Assembly: GCA_949316235.1 (NCBI GenBank)
Contig: OX438741.1
Coordinates: 21,418,324 to 21,482,323, forward strand
Reading direction: 5' to 3'
Length of the DNA: 64,000 nt
Origin: Oegoconia quadripuncta
Taxonomy: Eukaryota; Arthropoda; Insecta; Lepidoptera; Autostichidae
This document shows positions 54,264 through 64,000 of this stretch, one piece after another; positions within the stretch are counted from its first letter, which is position 1; every line of letters starts with the position of its first letter. A model generated the notes under the pieces. It did no database searches. It was given only the letters and a program-made list of their open reading frames with translations, and had not been told where the DNA came from. The translations under genes were made by a program, and so were the position numbers.

Positions 54264-54688
54264 ATAATCTATACCTACTCTACTTCATCATACAACTAGC
54301 TTTTCGCTAGTTCGCTACTAGCTAGTTAGCATAGTGTACCTACTGGTACACTATGTTAACTCCAATTTTATTTTATTAATCCAGTCAACGAAAACTGTAG
54401 CATGTCTACATTTATTCCAGCGTCAGTGAAACTTTTTCTAATATTATAAATGGGAAAGTTTGGACGTTTGTTTGTTGCTCAATCACGGGGAAACGGATGA
54501 ACCTATTTGAATGAAATTTTTAAATAGGTATAACATTCCCTGGATTGAAACATGAGATATTATTTATCCCGTTGAGTAGTACCCGCGGGATAAACAAATG
54601 AAACATATCCGCGATAAAGTTACTCAATGCAGACGAAGCCGCGGGCGAAAAGCTAGTAGTATGATGAAGTAGAGTAGGTATAGATTAT
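54264..54688. repeat. 30-bp perfect inverted repeat enclosing a Helitron-like copy
   Basis: 54264-54293 (ending CTACTTCATCATAC) is the exact complement of 54659-54688 (starting GTATGATGAAGTAG). Beyond it the match resumes as CTAGCTTTTCGC on the left and GCGAAAAGCTAG on the right, the end of family H. A third small hairpin, CATAGTGTACC/GGTACACTATG, lies at 54330-54355. Confidence 0.9.
54437..54657 (+). mobile_element. Helitron-like family H, full length
   Basis: CTAATATTATAAATGGGAAA to AGCCGCGGGCGAAAAGCTAG then TA. It has the standard interior CTCAATCACGGGGAAACGGA and ATCCCGTTGAGTAGTACC. Confidence 0.8.
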
Positions 54689-54809
54689 ATGATTGACTAA
54701 CATATAAGCCAAAAGAAAATTTATCGACCATTGGATTACTTGTATATCGTAACTTATACACATCACTACTGCAATAAATGCCAAAATTTACCGACAGAAA
54801 TTACTATCA

Positions 54810-54985
54810 GGGTTGCCATACAAAGGAAATCCTTTTTAACACCCAACGAAATTACCGGATACACAAGTAATGTGTAGTCCGATTTAAGTGCTGTTTGTTT
54901 TAAATAAAATATTAAACTAGGGGAAAGGTAGATTAGATGAAAAACAGTTAAGCTGTTTCGAAAATATTTAGCTTTAAGATCCCAC
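54810..54985 (-). mobile_element. Interspersed repeat family E, diverged
   Basis: TAATGTGTAGTCCGATTTAA, GATGAAAAACAGTTAAGC and TTTCGAAAATATTT recall the copy at 25783-25985; boundaries uncertain. Confidence 0.4.
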
Positions 54986-55612
54986 ATGGAATTCCATACA
55001 AATTTCTAAGTCCAAATTTTCCATTATGAATAAACCAATTCTAATGAAACTTTATACGTAAAAGCAGAATACATAGGTCTAAAAAGTTAGTAGAAAACAT
55101 ATTCGAAACATCGAATTTAAAAGAATATTATTCAATTTTTTCCGTTACTATCGAAAAATTAAAAGGTAGGTTGGTAGTTTGTTTCGGTCCAGTAATTTTA
55201 CAAAAGACTCGATTGATAAGTTTAGAGCCCATTCTTAATACACTTTTCCAATGTGACACAACACTTGTTCACCGAATGAGTATCCTTCTATTTAGTGAAC
55301 TGAATCATAATTCTTTTCATTCGGATATTCATTTACAGGACATAATATGCGTTCACTGAATTTTCAGAATATTTTAGGCGTGATCTGCCTGTCAAAAAAT
55401 ACGCCTACATACCATAAGTCTTACTGACTAGCTGCATGACTGGTCTCCACTATTTTCAATTTGTTTCATGACTTTGATGTTTGAAGAGTATATTTGCATA
55501 TACAAACTCACTATACCACTATATCGTAATTCACCTATTTTATGTAATAATATATATAATCACTACACCCCATCATCTCCGTAGCAAATAGGTGGCAAAT
55601 AGCAGATAGTGA
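54986..55612. other. Unassigned sequence
   Basis: No recognised feature. Confidence 0.35.
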
Positions 55613-55879
55613 TGTTTTTTTTTTTTTATATGAGAAGGCGGCAAACGAGCATGCGGATCACCTGATGGAAAGCAATCACCGCCGCCCATGGACACCCGCA
55701 ACACCAAAAGGGTCACAGATGCGTTGCCGGCCTTTGAGGAAGGTGTAGGCTCGTTTCTTGAAGGTTCCAATGTCGTACTCGTTCGGGAATACCGCTGCCG
55801 GAAGTCCGTTCCACAGGGTGGTCGTACGTGGTAAAAAGTTTCTTGAGAAACGTACAGTGGTAGACTTCCACTCATCCAT
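55613..55879 (-). pseudogene. Non-LTR family X, 3' end, reverse
   Basis: Starts with the T-run of the reversed A-tail. The minus-strand 67-codon frame reads [50 protein letters not shown] and matches 28251-28500 closely at both protein and DNA level. Confidence 0.88.
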
Positions 55880-56359
55880 GTGACAATGTTTTCCCTATAA
55901 ATTGTTCATGAAAGAAGGAAACAAAATAAAATTTTATGTATTAATTACATGACGTTCGTGGTATGTATATATAACTTAAATTTGAACTTTTATCCAGCGA
56001 GTTTCTTTTTATCAATATTGGCCAGTAACATTGACAGTAATTTATTAATATTTTAAAAAGGCCCTATATAATTTTTAAACAACAGAAGTGACATGAATTT
56101 TCAAAACAATACATGTACTTAGTTTTACATTAGGATTTGCTATATGATTTCCGTTTATTATGCAAAAAACATATATGAATAAATTTAGAGGAACACCTCA
56201 AAAAAAAAATATAAATATTCTAGTAAGAAACGCGATTCGACTTATTATTTTATAGGACAACGGCAAGAAAGGATCTAATAGTTTAGGGAAAACATTGTCA
56301 CATCCCTAACAACCGTTTGCCATCAATCTGCTACGTATTGTAGTGGTATTTGTAATTGT
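55880..56359. other. Unassigned sequence
   Basis: No recognised feature. Confidence 0.35.
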
Positions 56360-56752
56360 AGTGGTAGAGCCACACTGTAAGCTATTAGCTTGCAGCATGA
56401 ATGGGCCGGCTCGACCGGGGAAGTACCACCCTCTCGCAGAAGACCGACGTCTGAGTAGTGGCATTTTGCCACTGCGCTTCGTCCGGTGAGCGAGGGCGCC
56501 GGAGGCCCACCTTCCAGTCTCTCTCCAGAATGGTAGCGGTATTTAAAGTACCCCAGGAGGGTACCAGCACTATTAGTGCTGGAGAATCCCTCATCGCTCA
56601 GGCTGCCCTACTTATTCTGGGGTGGACACCTTCCTCAAAGGCCGGCAATGCATCTGTGACCCTTTTGGTGTTGCGAGTGTCCATGGGCGACGGTGATTGC
56701 TTTCCATCAGGTGACCCGCATGCTCGTTTGCCGCCCTCTCATATAAAAAAAA
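56360..56752 (+). mobile_element. Chimeric SINE with LINE-X 3' tail
   Basis: The head region has TAAGCTATTAGCTTGCAGCA, GGGCCGGCTCGACCGGGGAA and CTGCGCTTCGTCCGG. From about 56629 it carries the LINE-X 3' end (CCTCAAAGGCCGGCAATGC to CGTTTGCCGCCCTCTC) and a 13-base A-run. The 119-codon frame through it is not a gene: its C-terminal third is LINE-X tail read in a chance frame. Confidence 0.7.
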
Positions 56753-56823
56753 AAAAACGTAGATACTGGGGTCTAATCACCACCATCTTTTCAACCACAG
56801 GACTTCCAACTCTCTAGACATAG

Positions 56824-57406
56824 TAGACCAGGGAAAATATGGTTTTACCCTCGGAAAAACGAATAACCGCGATTTTCTTGAAACATTTAATAAAGTGTTG
56901 TAAATGTAGTAACAATTGCTAAAATTTAAGCATTTTGAAGAAACGTAAGTACTAAGTAAGTAACTAAATAAGCTAAAGTTGAATAAAGTGTTTCATTAAA
57001 AACAATGCTCAGTAATGAGTATTTCTTTAAATTCAAAACATTTAGGGAAATTATCGTTACAAAACATTAGTTCTCATTTTAATTTCTTAAGCAATGCCGT
57101 TCGACGTCATTTTCAGCTAAAACACATGCATGCCTAACTATAACATGCTTAGTTTTTTATCCATCAATAAGTTAACTGTGTTTAACAAAAGTCTACTTAA
57201 TTAATATATCAGTTAGTATTTATTGTTATTAAGATACAAATTAAAAATAGGGTTATCTAAAAAAATCTAGACTAAGCGCTCGTTTTTTTTAGTCTTAATT
57301 ATTCAAAATTACATCTCTAATATACCTCTATAAGATAGTAATTATATAACTCGGTTCTGAATTATGTCTAGCTAAGCTAATTTTTGTCGCATTTTCCCTG
57401 GGCTAG
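56824..57406 (-). mobile_element. MITE family M2, full-length reverse copy
   Basis: Ends AGACCAGGGAAAATATGG at the left and ATTTTCCCTGGGCTA at the right, with the whole interior complementary to 4792-5345. A clear target duplication is not visible. Confidence 0.8.
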
Positions 57407-57409
57407 GTC

Positions 57410-57665
57410 ACTCCCGTTGATTTCCAGAGGGAATGGCCTGGATGCCACCTTCATTAGTTCGTCCATTCGTCCGTCCTGGTTGGATGTCCTACGCTGCTTC
57501 AACTTGCTAATCCGCTGGGATATGTCGGAGGGATTTCTTCATCCTAATTTTATTCCGTAGTGAAACGCCGATCATTACCTTCGCCGTAGCTCGTTGCGTG
57601 ACCTTGAGCTTTCTTATGATACACATAGTAAGAGTTTCACTAGCATAACTCATGGTAGTACACAT
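57410..57665 (-). pseudogene. RTE-like non-LTR fragment, reverse
   Basis: On the minus strand the text runs ATGAGTTATGCTAGTGAAAC, TCATAAGAAAGCTCAAGGTC, ACTACGGAATAAAATTAGG, ATATCCCAGCGGATTAGCAA and GTTGAAGCAGCG, the order seen in lepidopteran RTE C-termini. Several frame breaks. Confidence 0.6.
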
Positions 57666-58381
57666 CACATTGATTAAAAATTATGTACTTATTTTATGTC
57701 GTCATTAAATCTCAAGTCCACTCTGTTGGGGCATCACAGAGGTTAATTTATGTAAATCTCACTTAAACAATATAGCTAAATAGTCCCTTTAAAAGTAGAT
57801 TATTTATGGCTATATTGCAAGGAGAAAAAGGATGGTTGACTACAATAAACGTTTTTATACTCAAGGGTGGACCCAGTCGGGCTGGGGTCAATGTATGCCC
57901 TACATCATATTAAGCAGATTTTTATACATATAAATTGTTGAAATAAATGACCTCTAATTAAAAAAAAAATCTTACATAATTTGAACATAAAACTTCGATT
58001 TATTAGAATTATCAATGGTTGAACTTGGCCCTGGGGGAGGTCATGACCGCCATAACCCTCCCTCCCTGGCTCTGGCCTGGCTTATACTCAAACAATTAAA
58101 TTAACTGAAAAGTCAAAGAACTGTTAATTGGCATGCTCTGCCCCTCCGAAGAGCATTGAACATTACTAATCTAGCAGATTATATATCTCCAGCAAATGAG
58201 GGGGTGGCTTCACATCCAAGAAGAGGGCTAATTGCGACATTAATTATACGGTTTTCTCATATTTATCATCATAGGTTTCGTGTTTATTAGAAGGCTAATG
58301 ATTAATTTTGTATGTCCTTCATTTGTATGTATGTCATTTACAGGAATAATCTGAATGTCGAATCATAAAAATTGTAGATAT
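57666..58381. other. Unassigned sequence
   Basis: No recognised feature. Confidence 0.35.
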
Positions 58382-58972
58382 AAAAACCGGTCAAGTACGT
58401 GTCGGGCCACGCGCAGTAGGCTTCTGTAGTAATTTTTCAGGGTTCCGTAGTCAACAGGGAACCTTTATATTATAGTTTTGCCATGTTCGTCTATCTATCT
58501 GTCTGTCAGTCCGAGGCTTGGCTCTTAGTAATAGAAAGCTGTAATTTGGCATGGGTATACATATTATTAATCACACCGATAATGTGGTAAAATAAAATCT
58601 TGAAAAAAAAAATTATGATACCTCCCCTACACGTAAAGTGGGGATGAATTTTCTTTTATTTTCGTACTCCATCGTGTGGGATATCGTTGGTTAGGCCGTT
58701 CCAAAATATTATTTTGCGATTTAGGGATCCGTTTAAGAAATATTAAGCATTGAAGTGCTAATTTTTGTTAGAGTCTAGAGTCGTCTTCGCCGTCGTACCC
58801 CTAAAAGGTAAATGGTTGGTGTTTGAAATCTTCAAAATAGTTGAAAAACTTATAAAACATATTTTCCGATGGAAATTATTTGTCAAACAACAGAAAGCCC
58901 CCTTCTAAGTCCGCATATTGTGAGGGTACGTACGGAACCCTACATACCGACACGAACTTGGCCGGTTTTTTT
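58382..58972 (+). mobile_element. MITE with AAAACCGG inverted ends, complete
   Basis: 591 bp. Left AAAAACCGGTCAAGTACGTG then TCGG; right complement AAAAAACCGGCCAAGTTCGT then GTCGG, about 24 bp of inverted repeat. The interior includes GGGTTCCGTAGTCAACAGGG and CGTACGGAACCCTACAT. Common type in Lepidoptera; superfamily not decided here. Confidence 0.8.
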
Positions 58973-59090
58973 AATAAGTTGGTTTAGTTGATATTAGGGC
59001 ATTTTTTGTGGCAGCATTGTCATGCCCTATGAACTTTTTACAGATAAGTCAGTGCAATTCCAAGTTGGTCGACTCTATTCCGTGCGTACA
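58973..59090. other. Short unassigned stretch
   Basis: No recognised feature. Confidence 0.3.
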
Positions 59091-59310
59091 AATCAAATCA
59101 AAATATTTTATTTCATAGGATAAAATTATCTCTTGAAAACGTCACTATTAATATTAATATTACATTTAAATTTTAAATTTAAATATAATGTAATGTAAAC
59201 GTTTACACTGAAAGGCATTTCAAAATTTGTAATTTGCACTTTGATTGGACTAAAATCAATATAAAGATCATCTTTCAAAATTATAGAACGCGAAGTAAAG
59301 CTTGGCATGA
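59091..59310 (-). mobile_element. Non-LTR 3' end with (TTTGA)n tail, reverse
   Basis: AAATCAAATCAAAATATTTT at the left is a reversed (TTTGA)n tail followed by ATTTCATAGG, typical of a reversed non-LTR 3' end. The body has no reverse transcriptase motif. Confidence 0.45.
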
Positions 59311-59808
59311 AGCCAAAATAGTTAGACAGTATGCTGTTACCTACAAAAAGTTACGAGAATGAATGTTGCTAATTGGTAACTTACTAAATTTATAGGGAAA
59401 TTAAGTGCATGCATAACTAACGTGACCATACGTCCCGTTTTTATGTAATTGATCCCGTTGTCCCCAATAGAATAGTGGGGACGCAGAAATATCCCGTTTT
59501 TGAAAAAGGACTTCTTTTTCAATTTGAGAGCCATGTTCCTGTGGGTGGAGTAATGAAAAAAAAGACTGAATATAGAAGCTCGTTTGGTGGAGGTGTTCAA
59601 ACAGCCAATAACCTGAGTTATCGAGAATTTTGTTACAATTAGAAAATGAAGGACACGAAATTTAATATACATAAATACATTATTTTCTAAAAACTAGACC
59701 AGACATTTTGAAGTATAGTGAAAAGTATGTGCATGCGTTTTTAAGGACGACCTCGCAAGTTTAGTTCGCCACTTTTACATATACATAGGAATTTCATAGG
59801 AATTCAGG

Positions 59809-59810
<2 letters not shown>
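59311..59810. other. Unassigned sequence with a possible DNA-transposon remnant
   Basis: ACGTGACCATACGTCCCGTT near 59420 looks like a worn repeat, but no partner end was found. A 111-codon minus-strand frame here has no recognisable domain. Confidence 0.3.
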
Positions 59811-59839
<29 letters not shown>

Positions 59840-60127
59840 TACTCTTTATTGCACAATTAACAAAAGCTACATGAAGAATACAGCGTACATCATTAATCGC
59901 ACAAAAAGGCGGCCTTATCGCTAACAGCGATCTCTTCCAGGCAAACCTTAGGGTAAAGATACAAGCTACCAGTAGGTGAGGTTTGCACAAATAGTAGCAA
60001 TACGGGTATATTTTATAGTTGGTAAAAAATATAACGTAAAGATAAAAATACATAAACTAAGCCTACCAACTATAACTAGATAATTTAACTGCACTTAAAC
60101 ATATAATATATTATTGACTACATAACA

Positions 60128-60210
60128 CACACAAATTTATATATATACATATATATATTAAATATATAAATATATAATATTAAATATATATACATATATA
60201 AAAAAAATAA
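60128..60210. repeat. (AT)-rich simple repeat in the LINE 3' UTR
   Basis: Runs of TATATA with ATTAAATATA words, inside the 3' UTR of the minus-strand LINE. Confidence 0.8.
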
Positions 60211-60314
60211 TAATAATTAAATAAAAATACATGCCATTTGTCTGCTCAGAAATAACTTAGAAATCATATTGACAACCACGGAGAAGATAAGAGGAGTTTC
60301 AATGATTTTTTTTT

Positions 60315-63263
60315 TTATTGAAGGAAGTGCGCTTTGACTTGCGTTTTGAAGACGTTTATTGATGGAGCGCGGCGAATTGACTCCGGAAGAGAGTTCCAAA
60401 GGCGTACAGCTTGTAGCGTAAAAGATTGACCATAAGATTTGGATAGATTTTTGGGGACGTAAAGACGAAGGTTGTCAGTGGAACGCAAGGGTAGACTATG
60501 AGTAGAGGAAAGGAATTGGAACTGTTGCTTTAGATATTGTGGAGTCGTAGGATTGAACAAAGCTGAATATAGAAGGGAGAGAATGTGAACATCTCTACGA
60601 TGACGAACGGAGAGCCACTTAAGTTGTGCGCGATATTCGGAGACATGATCATACTTCCGAAGACCAAAGATGAACCTGATGGCAACATTCTGCAATCGCT
60701 CGAGCTTATTCATCAGCTCAACCGACACATCTACATAGCAGCAGTCAGCATAGTCCAGAATAGGCAGGAGAAGAGATTTTGCTAGCGCAATTTTGGTGGT
60801 AGTGGGTAGGAAATGACGCAGTCGATTGAGGGATTTGACTGAAGAAAAAATCTTCTTACTTACTTCGGCCACTTGGGGGCGCCATGACAGAGTTCGGTCA
60901 AAAATAATACCAAGGTTCTTCACCTTCTCACTATATAAGATGTGAACACCATCGAATATAAGCGGAGGAAGATGTTCAAAGTTAATTCTAGTGATAAGAG
61001 AACTGCTACCTAGTACTATGGTTTGTGTTTTTGTTGGATTAACTTTGAGACCAAATGACCTACTCCATTCAAGGATGAGTGCAAGATCGGTGTTAACTCT
61101 CTCGATGGCATCGTCCAGTTCATTTACATTACATTGAAGATAAATTTGTAGATCGTCTGCATAAGGATGGAAGGAAGAAGATAAATTAGAAGTGATTGAA
61201 TTGATGAATATAGCAAACAGGAGAGGGGAAAGTACACCACCCTGAGGGACACCGGCAGATGTGACACACCACGTAGAAAGAGAATCGTCAATACGTACGC
61301 GCTGCCGTCGGCCATACAGGTAACCACGAAACCATTCAATTACCGTCGGAGACATATTAAGAGAACGTAACAGTTCCAATAGGATATCTAAATCTACAGT
61401 ATTAAAAGCGTTGCTGAAATCGAGCAAAGTTAGGACTGTTAATCGTTGGGTTTCCATGCCATAGCGAACGTCATCAGAGATCTTGACAAGTGCAGTTGTG
61501 GTACTATGCCCAGGGCGAAAACCAGATTGGTAAGGATTAAACAGATTATTTTTATTGAGAAAATAGCTTAATTGTCCGTGGACGAGACGCTCTAAAACTT
61601 TGGATAAAAAAGGAAGGATTGAGATAGGTCGAAAATCAGATAAAGAAGATGGATTTAACTTTTTAGGCAAAGGTATAATTTGTACATCTTTCCATATAGT
61701 AGGATAAGTGCCAGAGGAGATAGAATTGTTAAAAATTTTCCTTATGATAGGAGTGAGAAAATCGATAAGAGGAAGAATCATTTTACGGCTGATATTATCA
61801 ATGCCGACAGCATTAGAGGCGATGGACAAAATGTTCTTCTTAACTTCATGATCGGTGAATTGATTGAAGATGAATGGTGTGTAGTTGGGAGTTGGAGATT
61901 TGGAAAGTTGATGTATAGTTTTTAATTTAATAGCTAAGTCTAATAAAGATGCAGATGAGAAATGTTTATTAAGGTTATCAATATTAGTATTTGAAGGAAT
62001 AGAATCTTTGCTTGATTTGCCAACTCCTAATGATTTAAGAAATTTCCAGACTTTGGCTGGGTCACCCTGTTCAACAGATTGATGAATGTGGCGTCTTTGT
62101 GCATCCCTACACATCCTATTGCAGCGATTCCTGAGTAGATGGTATTTGTCGCGGTTACTGTCAGAAGGTTTTCCTTTGAACCTAGCTTTGGCCTGATTAC
62201 GCTTAGCCATCAAGGATTTGATTTCTTCCGTTAGCCATGGTGCCGGGAAGTGCCTAACCCTAACCGGACGAAAAGGTGCATGCGTGTCATAAAGCTGCAG
62301 TAGTGACGAGTTAAGGAAGTGTACCTGTTCGTCGATACTAGCCGTACTGTCTGTGATCGACCAGTCAATTTTGCAGGCATCCTCCATCAGACGATCTATG
62401 TCCATATCACCAAAATTGCGAAGCAGAAGTATTCGTGGTTTAGATTTAGGAGGACGAATTTTGAATGAAAGATAAACTAGGTCATGATATGAAAAGGCAT
62501 CAGCAGTGAGCTGGCCGTGTTTAACTACATGATTAAGGGAGGAGACGATAATTAAATCAAGAAGTGAAGGAATGCAATTCGGAAAAAAGTGAGTGGCCCC
62601 TAGGGGAAGAAGATGCATATTACTGGAGTCAATTATAGTTTTCAGACAGCTGGAACGGGCATCATTCTTCAGCAGGCACGTATTGAAGTCACCCATAATT
62701 ATAGTATGATTATATTGGGGAGTTAATTCCTCAAGCAGTTTCTCGAAAGACGAGAAATAGTTCACTCTGAGTGAAGGACTGTAAAAAACTCCAAGAAGAA
62801 TTTTCTCGTGACACAGGGTAACCTCCAGAAAAAGATGCTCAGCTGTATTAGGGGGGGGTGGCTGTGCTGACCTGCTAACTATGGAAAAAGTTATATGGCT
62901 TCGAATATAAATAGCCACACCACCATGTGAGGTATTTGTGCGATCATTCCTAATCAGTTGGAACCCGGGCAGTGAATAAGATGTGGACTGAAGGCAGGGA
63001 TTTAAAAATGATTCGGAAACAAGAATGGCATGAACATTTGTATTACTGAAGGTAGCCAACAAGTCGGAGTAGTGGGCCGGAATGCTTTGTGCATTTATAT
63101 GTACTACATTGAAGTTCTTGGTGACATCCGCCATTGTTGTCTCCAAGGACTCTTTGAGCGAGGGTAAACTGCAAAAACTTTCAGTGCTGTTCAATCCGCC
63201 AGACGAAGACGACAAAGAGAAGAAATCACTTTGATTATCATTATCATCGCTAATTTCAGGCAT
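60315..63263 (-). CDS. Endonuclease/reverse transcriptase (ORF2) of a non-LTR retrotransposon
   Basis: 982 codons without interruption. An APE-type endonuclease occupies residues about 52-270: HINAQSI (N58), VSES (E84), GGVAIYI, GDFN (191-194), LLDLIIV (D236) and SYHD (H260), so the main catalytic positions are kept. The reverse transcriptase spans about 490-800: IPLPKK, DFRPISILPFLSKVLER, QSGFRPGHSTT, LLDFSNAF (D615), GVPQGGVLSP and YADD (701-704), then KNLGIIFD. The C-terminal domain has WLSVRHRRD, VRLWNSLPESIR and FKTQVKAHFL, ending close to the usual LINE terminus. The start at 63261 is the first ATG; a serine-rich leader of about 50 residues precedes the endonuclease. It nicks target DNA and copies its own RNA at the site. 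All catalytic motifs are intact, so the copy may be recent and possibly active. Clade placement (CR1 versus a related clade) is inference. Confidence 0.93.
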   Translation of the reverse strand: MPEISDDNDNQSDFFSLSSSSGGLNSTESFCSLPSLKESLETTMADVTKNFNVVHINAQSIPAHYSDLLATFSNTNVHAILVSESFLNPCLQSTSYSLPGFQLIRNDRTNTSHGGVAIYIRSHITFSIVSRSAQPPPPNTAEHLFLEVTLCHEKILLGVFYSPSLRVNYFSSFEKLLEELTPQYNHTIIMGDFNTCLLKNDARSSCLKTIIDSSNMHLLPLGATHFFPNCIPSLLDLIIVSSLNHVVKHGQLTADAFSYHDLVYLSFKIRPPKSKPRILLLRNFGDMDIDRLMEDACKIDWSITDSTASIDEQVHFLNSSLLQLYDTHAPFRPVRVRHFPAPWLTEEIKSLMAKRNQAKARFKGKPSDSNRDKYHLLRNRCNRMCRDAQRRHIHQSVEQGDPAKVWKFLKSLGVGKSSKDSIPSNTNIDNLNKHFSSASLLDLAIKLKTIHQLSKSPTPNYTPFIFNQFTDHEVKKNILSIASNAVGIDNISRKMILPLIDFLTPIIRKIFNNSISSGTYPTIWKDVQIIPLPKKLNPSSLSDFRPISILPFLSKVLERLVHGQLSYFLNKNNLFNPYQSGFRPGHSTTTALVKISDDVRYGMETQRLTVLTLLDFSNAFNTVDLDILLELLRSLNMSPTVIEWFRGYLYGRRQRVRIDDSLSTWCVTSAGVPQGGVLSPLLFAIFINSITSNLSSSFHPYADDLQIYLQCNVNELDDAIERVNTDLALILEWSRSFGLKVNPTKTQTIVLGSSSLITRINFEHLPPLIFDGVHILYSEKVKNLGIIFDRTLSWRPQVAEVSKKIFSSVKSLNRLRHFLPTTTKIALAKSLLLPILDYADCCYVDVSVELMNKLERLQNVAIRFIFGLRKYDHVSEYRAQLKWLSVRHRRDVHILSLLYSALFNPTTPQYLKQQFQFLSSTHSLPLRSTDNLRLYVPKNLSKSYGQSFTLQAVRLWNSLPESIRRAPSINVFKTQVKAHFLQ

Positions 63264-63400
63264 GACAAATAAAATTATAATAAATAATAATAATAATTAT
63301 GTTAAATTAATAATAATAAATAATAATAATTTGAGTGTAGCGGTATCATTTACCCGCCAGCTGCATAAAATTTTTAAAATGAACTTTTAGGAAGAAAAAA

Positions 63401-64000
63401 CAAAATAAAATAAAAATACAAACTAAACAGATCAGTAGGGTTACTAATGGGTAACCATGCTATCCCATCTCCATTTAAATGCACTCAAGGACTTTCAATT
63501 GTACATACGTGGGTATTAGTCTAATAGTGAACTACATGGTAATAAGAAATTACAGCTGTTCCTTAGGAAAAAGATTACTTATGCTAATTCTAAAGAACAA
63601 TGATGTCACAGTAAAGGCTACATAAAGAATAAATGAAAATAACAAATTCTAATCTCCAAGTTGTTGTTCACGTATGCTGTATGGACAGAGTTCCCTTTGC
63701 TTCCATAATTGTTTTTTTTTTTTTTTTTTTTTAAATTATTTAAGGCTTTGGTAAAAACCATCAGCCTAAACCATTGAAAACAACTAAATCCTATTACAAA
63801 AATGGGAAGAAAACTAAGATACAACAAATAACAAAAAAAAAAAAAAAATTAAAAAAAAATCTAAACTAAGCTAATTACAAAAATTTGAATAAAATTACAA
63901 ACCTAACAAATATACACAACTTATTACAATAGGTAACCTATTACACTTTTACAAACGTATTATTTACAAATTCAAAAATAATTTGATACAGGCTATTATG
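63401..64000. other. AT-rich sequence upstream of the LINE ORF
   Basis: A 22-base T-run near 63712-63733 and an A-run near 63832-63848. No ORF1-like frame (no zinc knuckles or esterase motif) on the minus strand. It may be 5' UTR of the element or flanking DNA. Confidence 0.35.

Larger units (their letters stand above)
59811..63400 (-). mobile_element. CR1/Jockey-group non-LTR retrotransposon, long copy
   Basis: The 3' end is a (TCAA)7 run on the plus strand (59811-59838), i.e. a (TTGA)n tail. A 3' UTR of about 480 bp follows, including a region copied elsewhere (GGCGGCCTTATCGCTAACAG, CGATCTCTTCCAGGC), then ORF2. The 5' boundary is not visible; AT-rich and homopolymer sequence follows after 63270, and no ORF1 was found within the window. 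Confidence 0.85.

Noticed and set aside
56458..56817. 119-codon plus-strand frame with a proline- and glycine-containing centre
   Set aside because: It lies across a SINE body and a LINE-X 3' tail; the shared tail is read in unrelated frames elsewhere.
60585..60785. 66-codon plus-strand frame
   Set aside because: It is antisense to the LINE ORF2.

Overview
This 64 kb window looks like nuclear DNA from a moth or butterfly. It is AT-rich and has very few long ORFs. It is packed with tRNA-derived SINEs, non-LTR retrotransposon 3' ends, non-autonomous Helitron-like elements whose ends resemble CTAGT, and MITEs, all of kinds I associate with Lepidoptera. Nothing prokaryotic is visible: no operons, ribosome binding sites, rRNA or CRISPR. 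The organism call is inference from repeat style; no species is claimed.

Only one ordinary host gene is well supported. It is a two-exon gene (exon 1 8886-9062, exon 2 10251-10412) for a 112-residue protein with one N-terminal membrane segment and a charged, helical tail. A second gene-derived locus at 18631-19074 is intronless, carries a stop and a frameshift, and has an AATAAA signal followed by an A-run, so I read it as a processed pseudogene. Both families are unrecognised.

The rest is mobile DNA. The largest element is a non-LTR retrotransposon on the minus strand (59811 to beyond 63263) with an uninterrupted 982-codon endonuclease/reverse transcriptase ORF and a (TTGA)n tail. A Ty3/Gypsy element on the minus strand (42632-45652) has two 367-bp LTRs that look identical, an ACTT target duplication and only the end of integrase left. 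A 1.7-kb Helitron-like element (47812-49551) carries a 14-bp minisatellite. Truncated non-LTR 3' ends of at least six families are scattered throughout, together with four SINE families and several MITE families.

Many elements are nested, so host-element sequence on both sides reveals exact insertion sites: a MITE in a SINE (4742-5518), a hAT-type MITE in a fold-back MITE (21835-22659), and two related retroposed sequences in two different SINEs. Those two (25272-25675 and 32415-32902) are the most unusual feature. They share a 313-bp ungapped 5' module, about 96% identical by eye, joined to unrelated 3' sequences, and each has its own target-site duplication. I do not recognise the source transcript.

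All comparisons were made by eye within the window. Family names above superfamily level are tentative, and boundaries without a target-site duplication are approximate.
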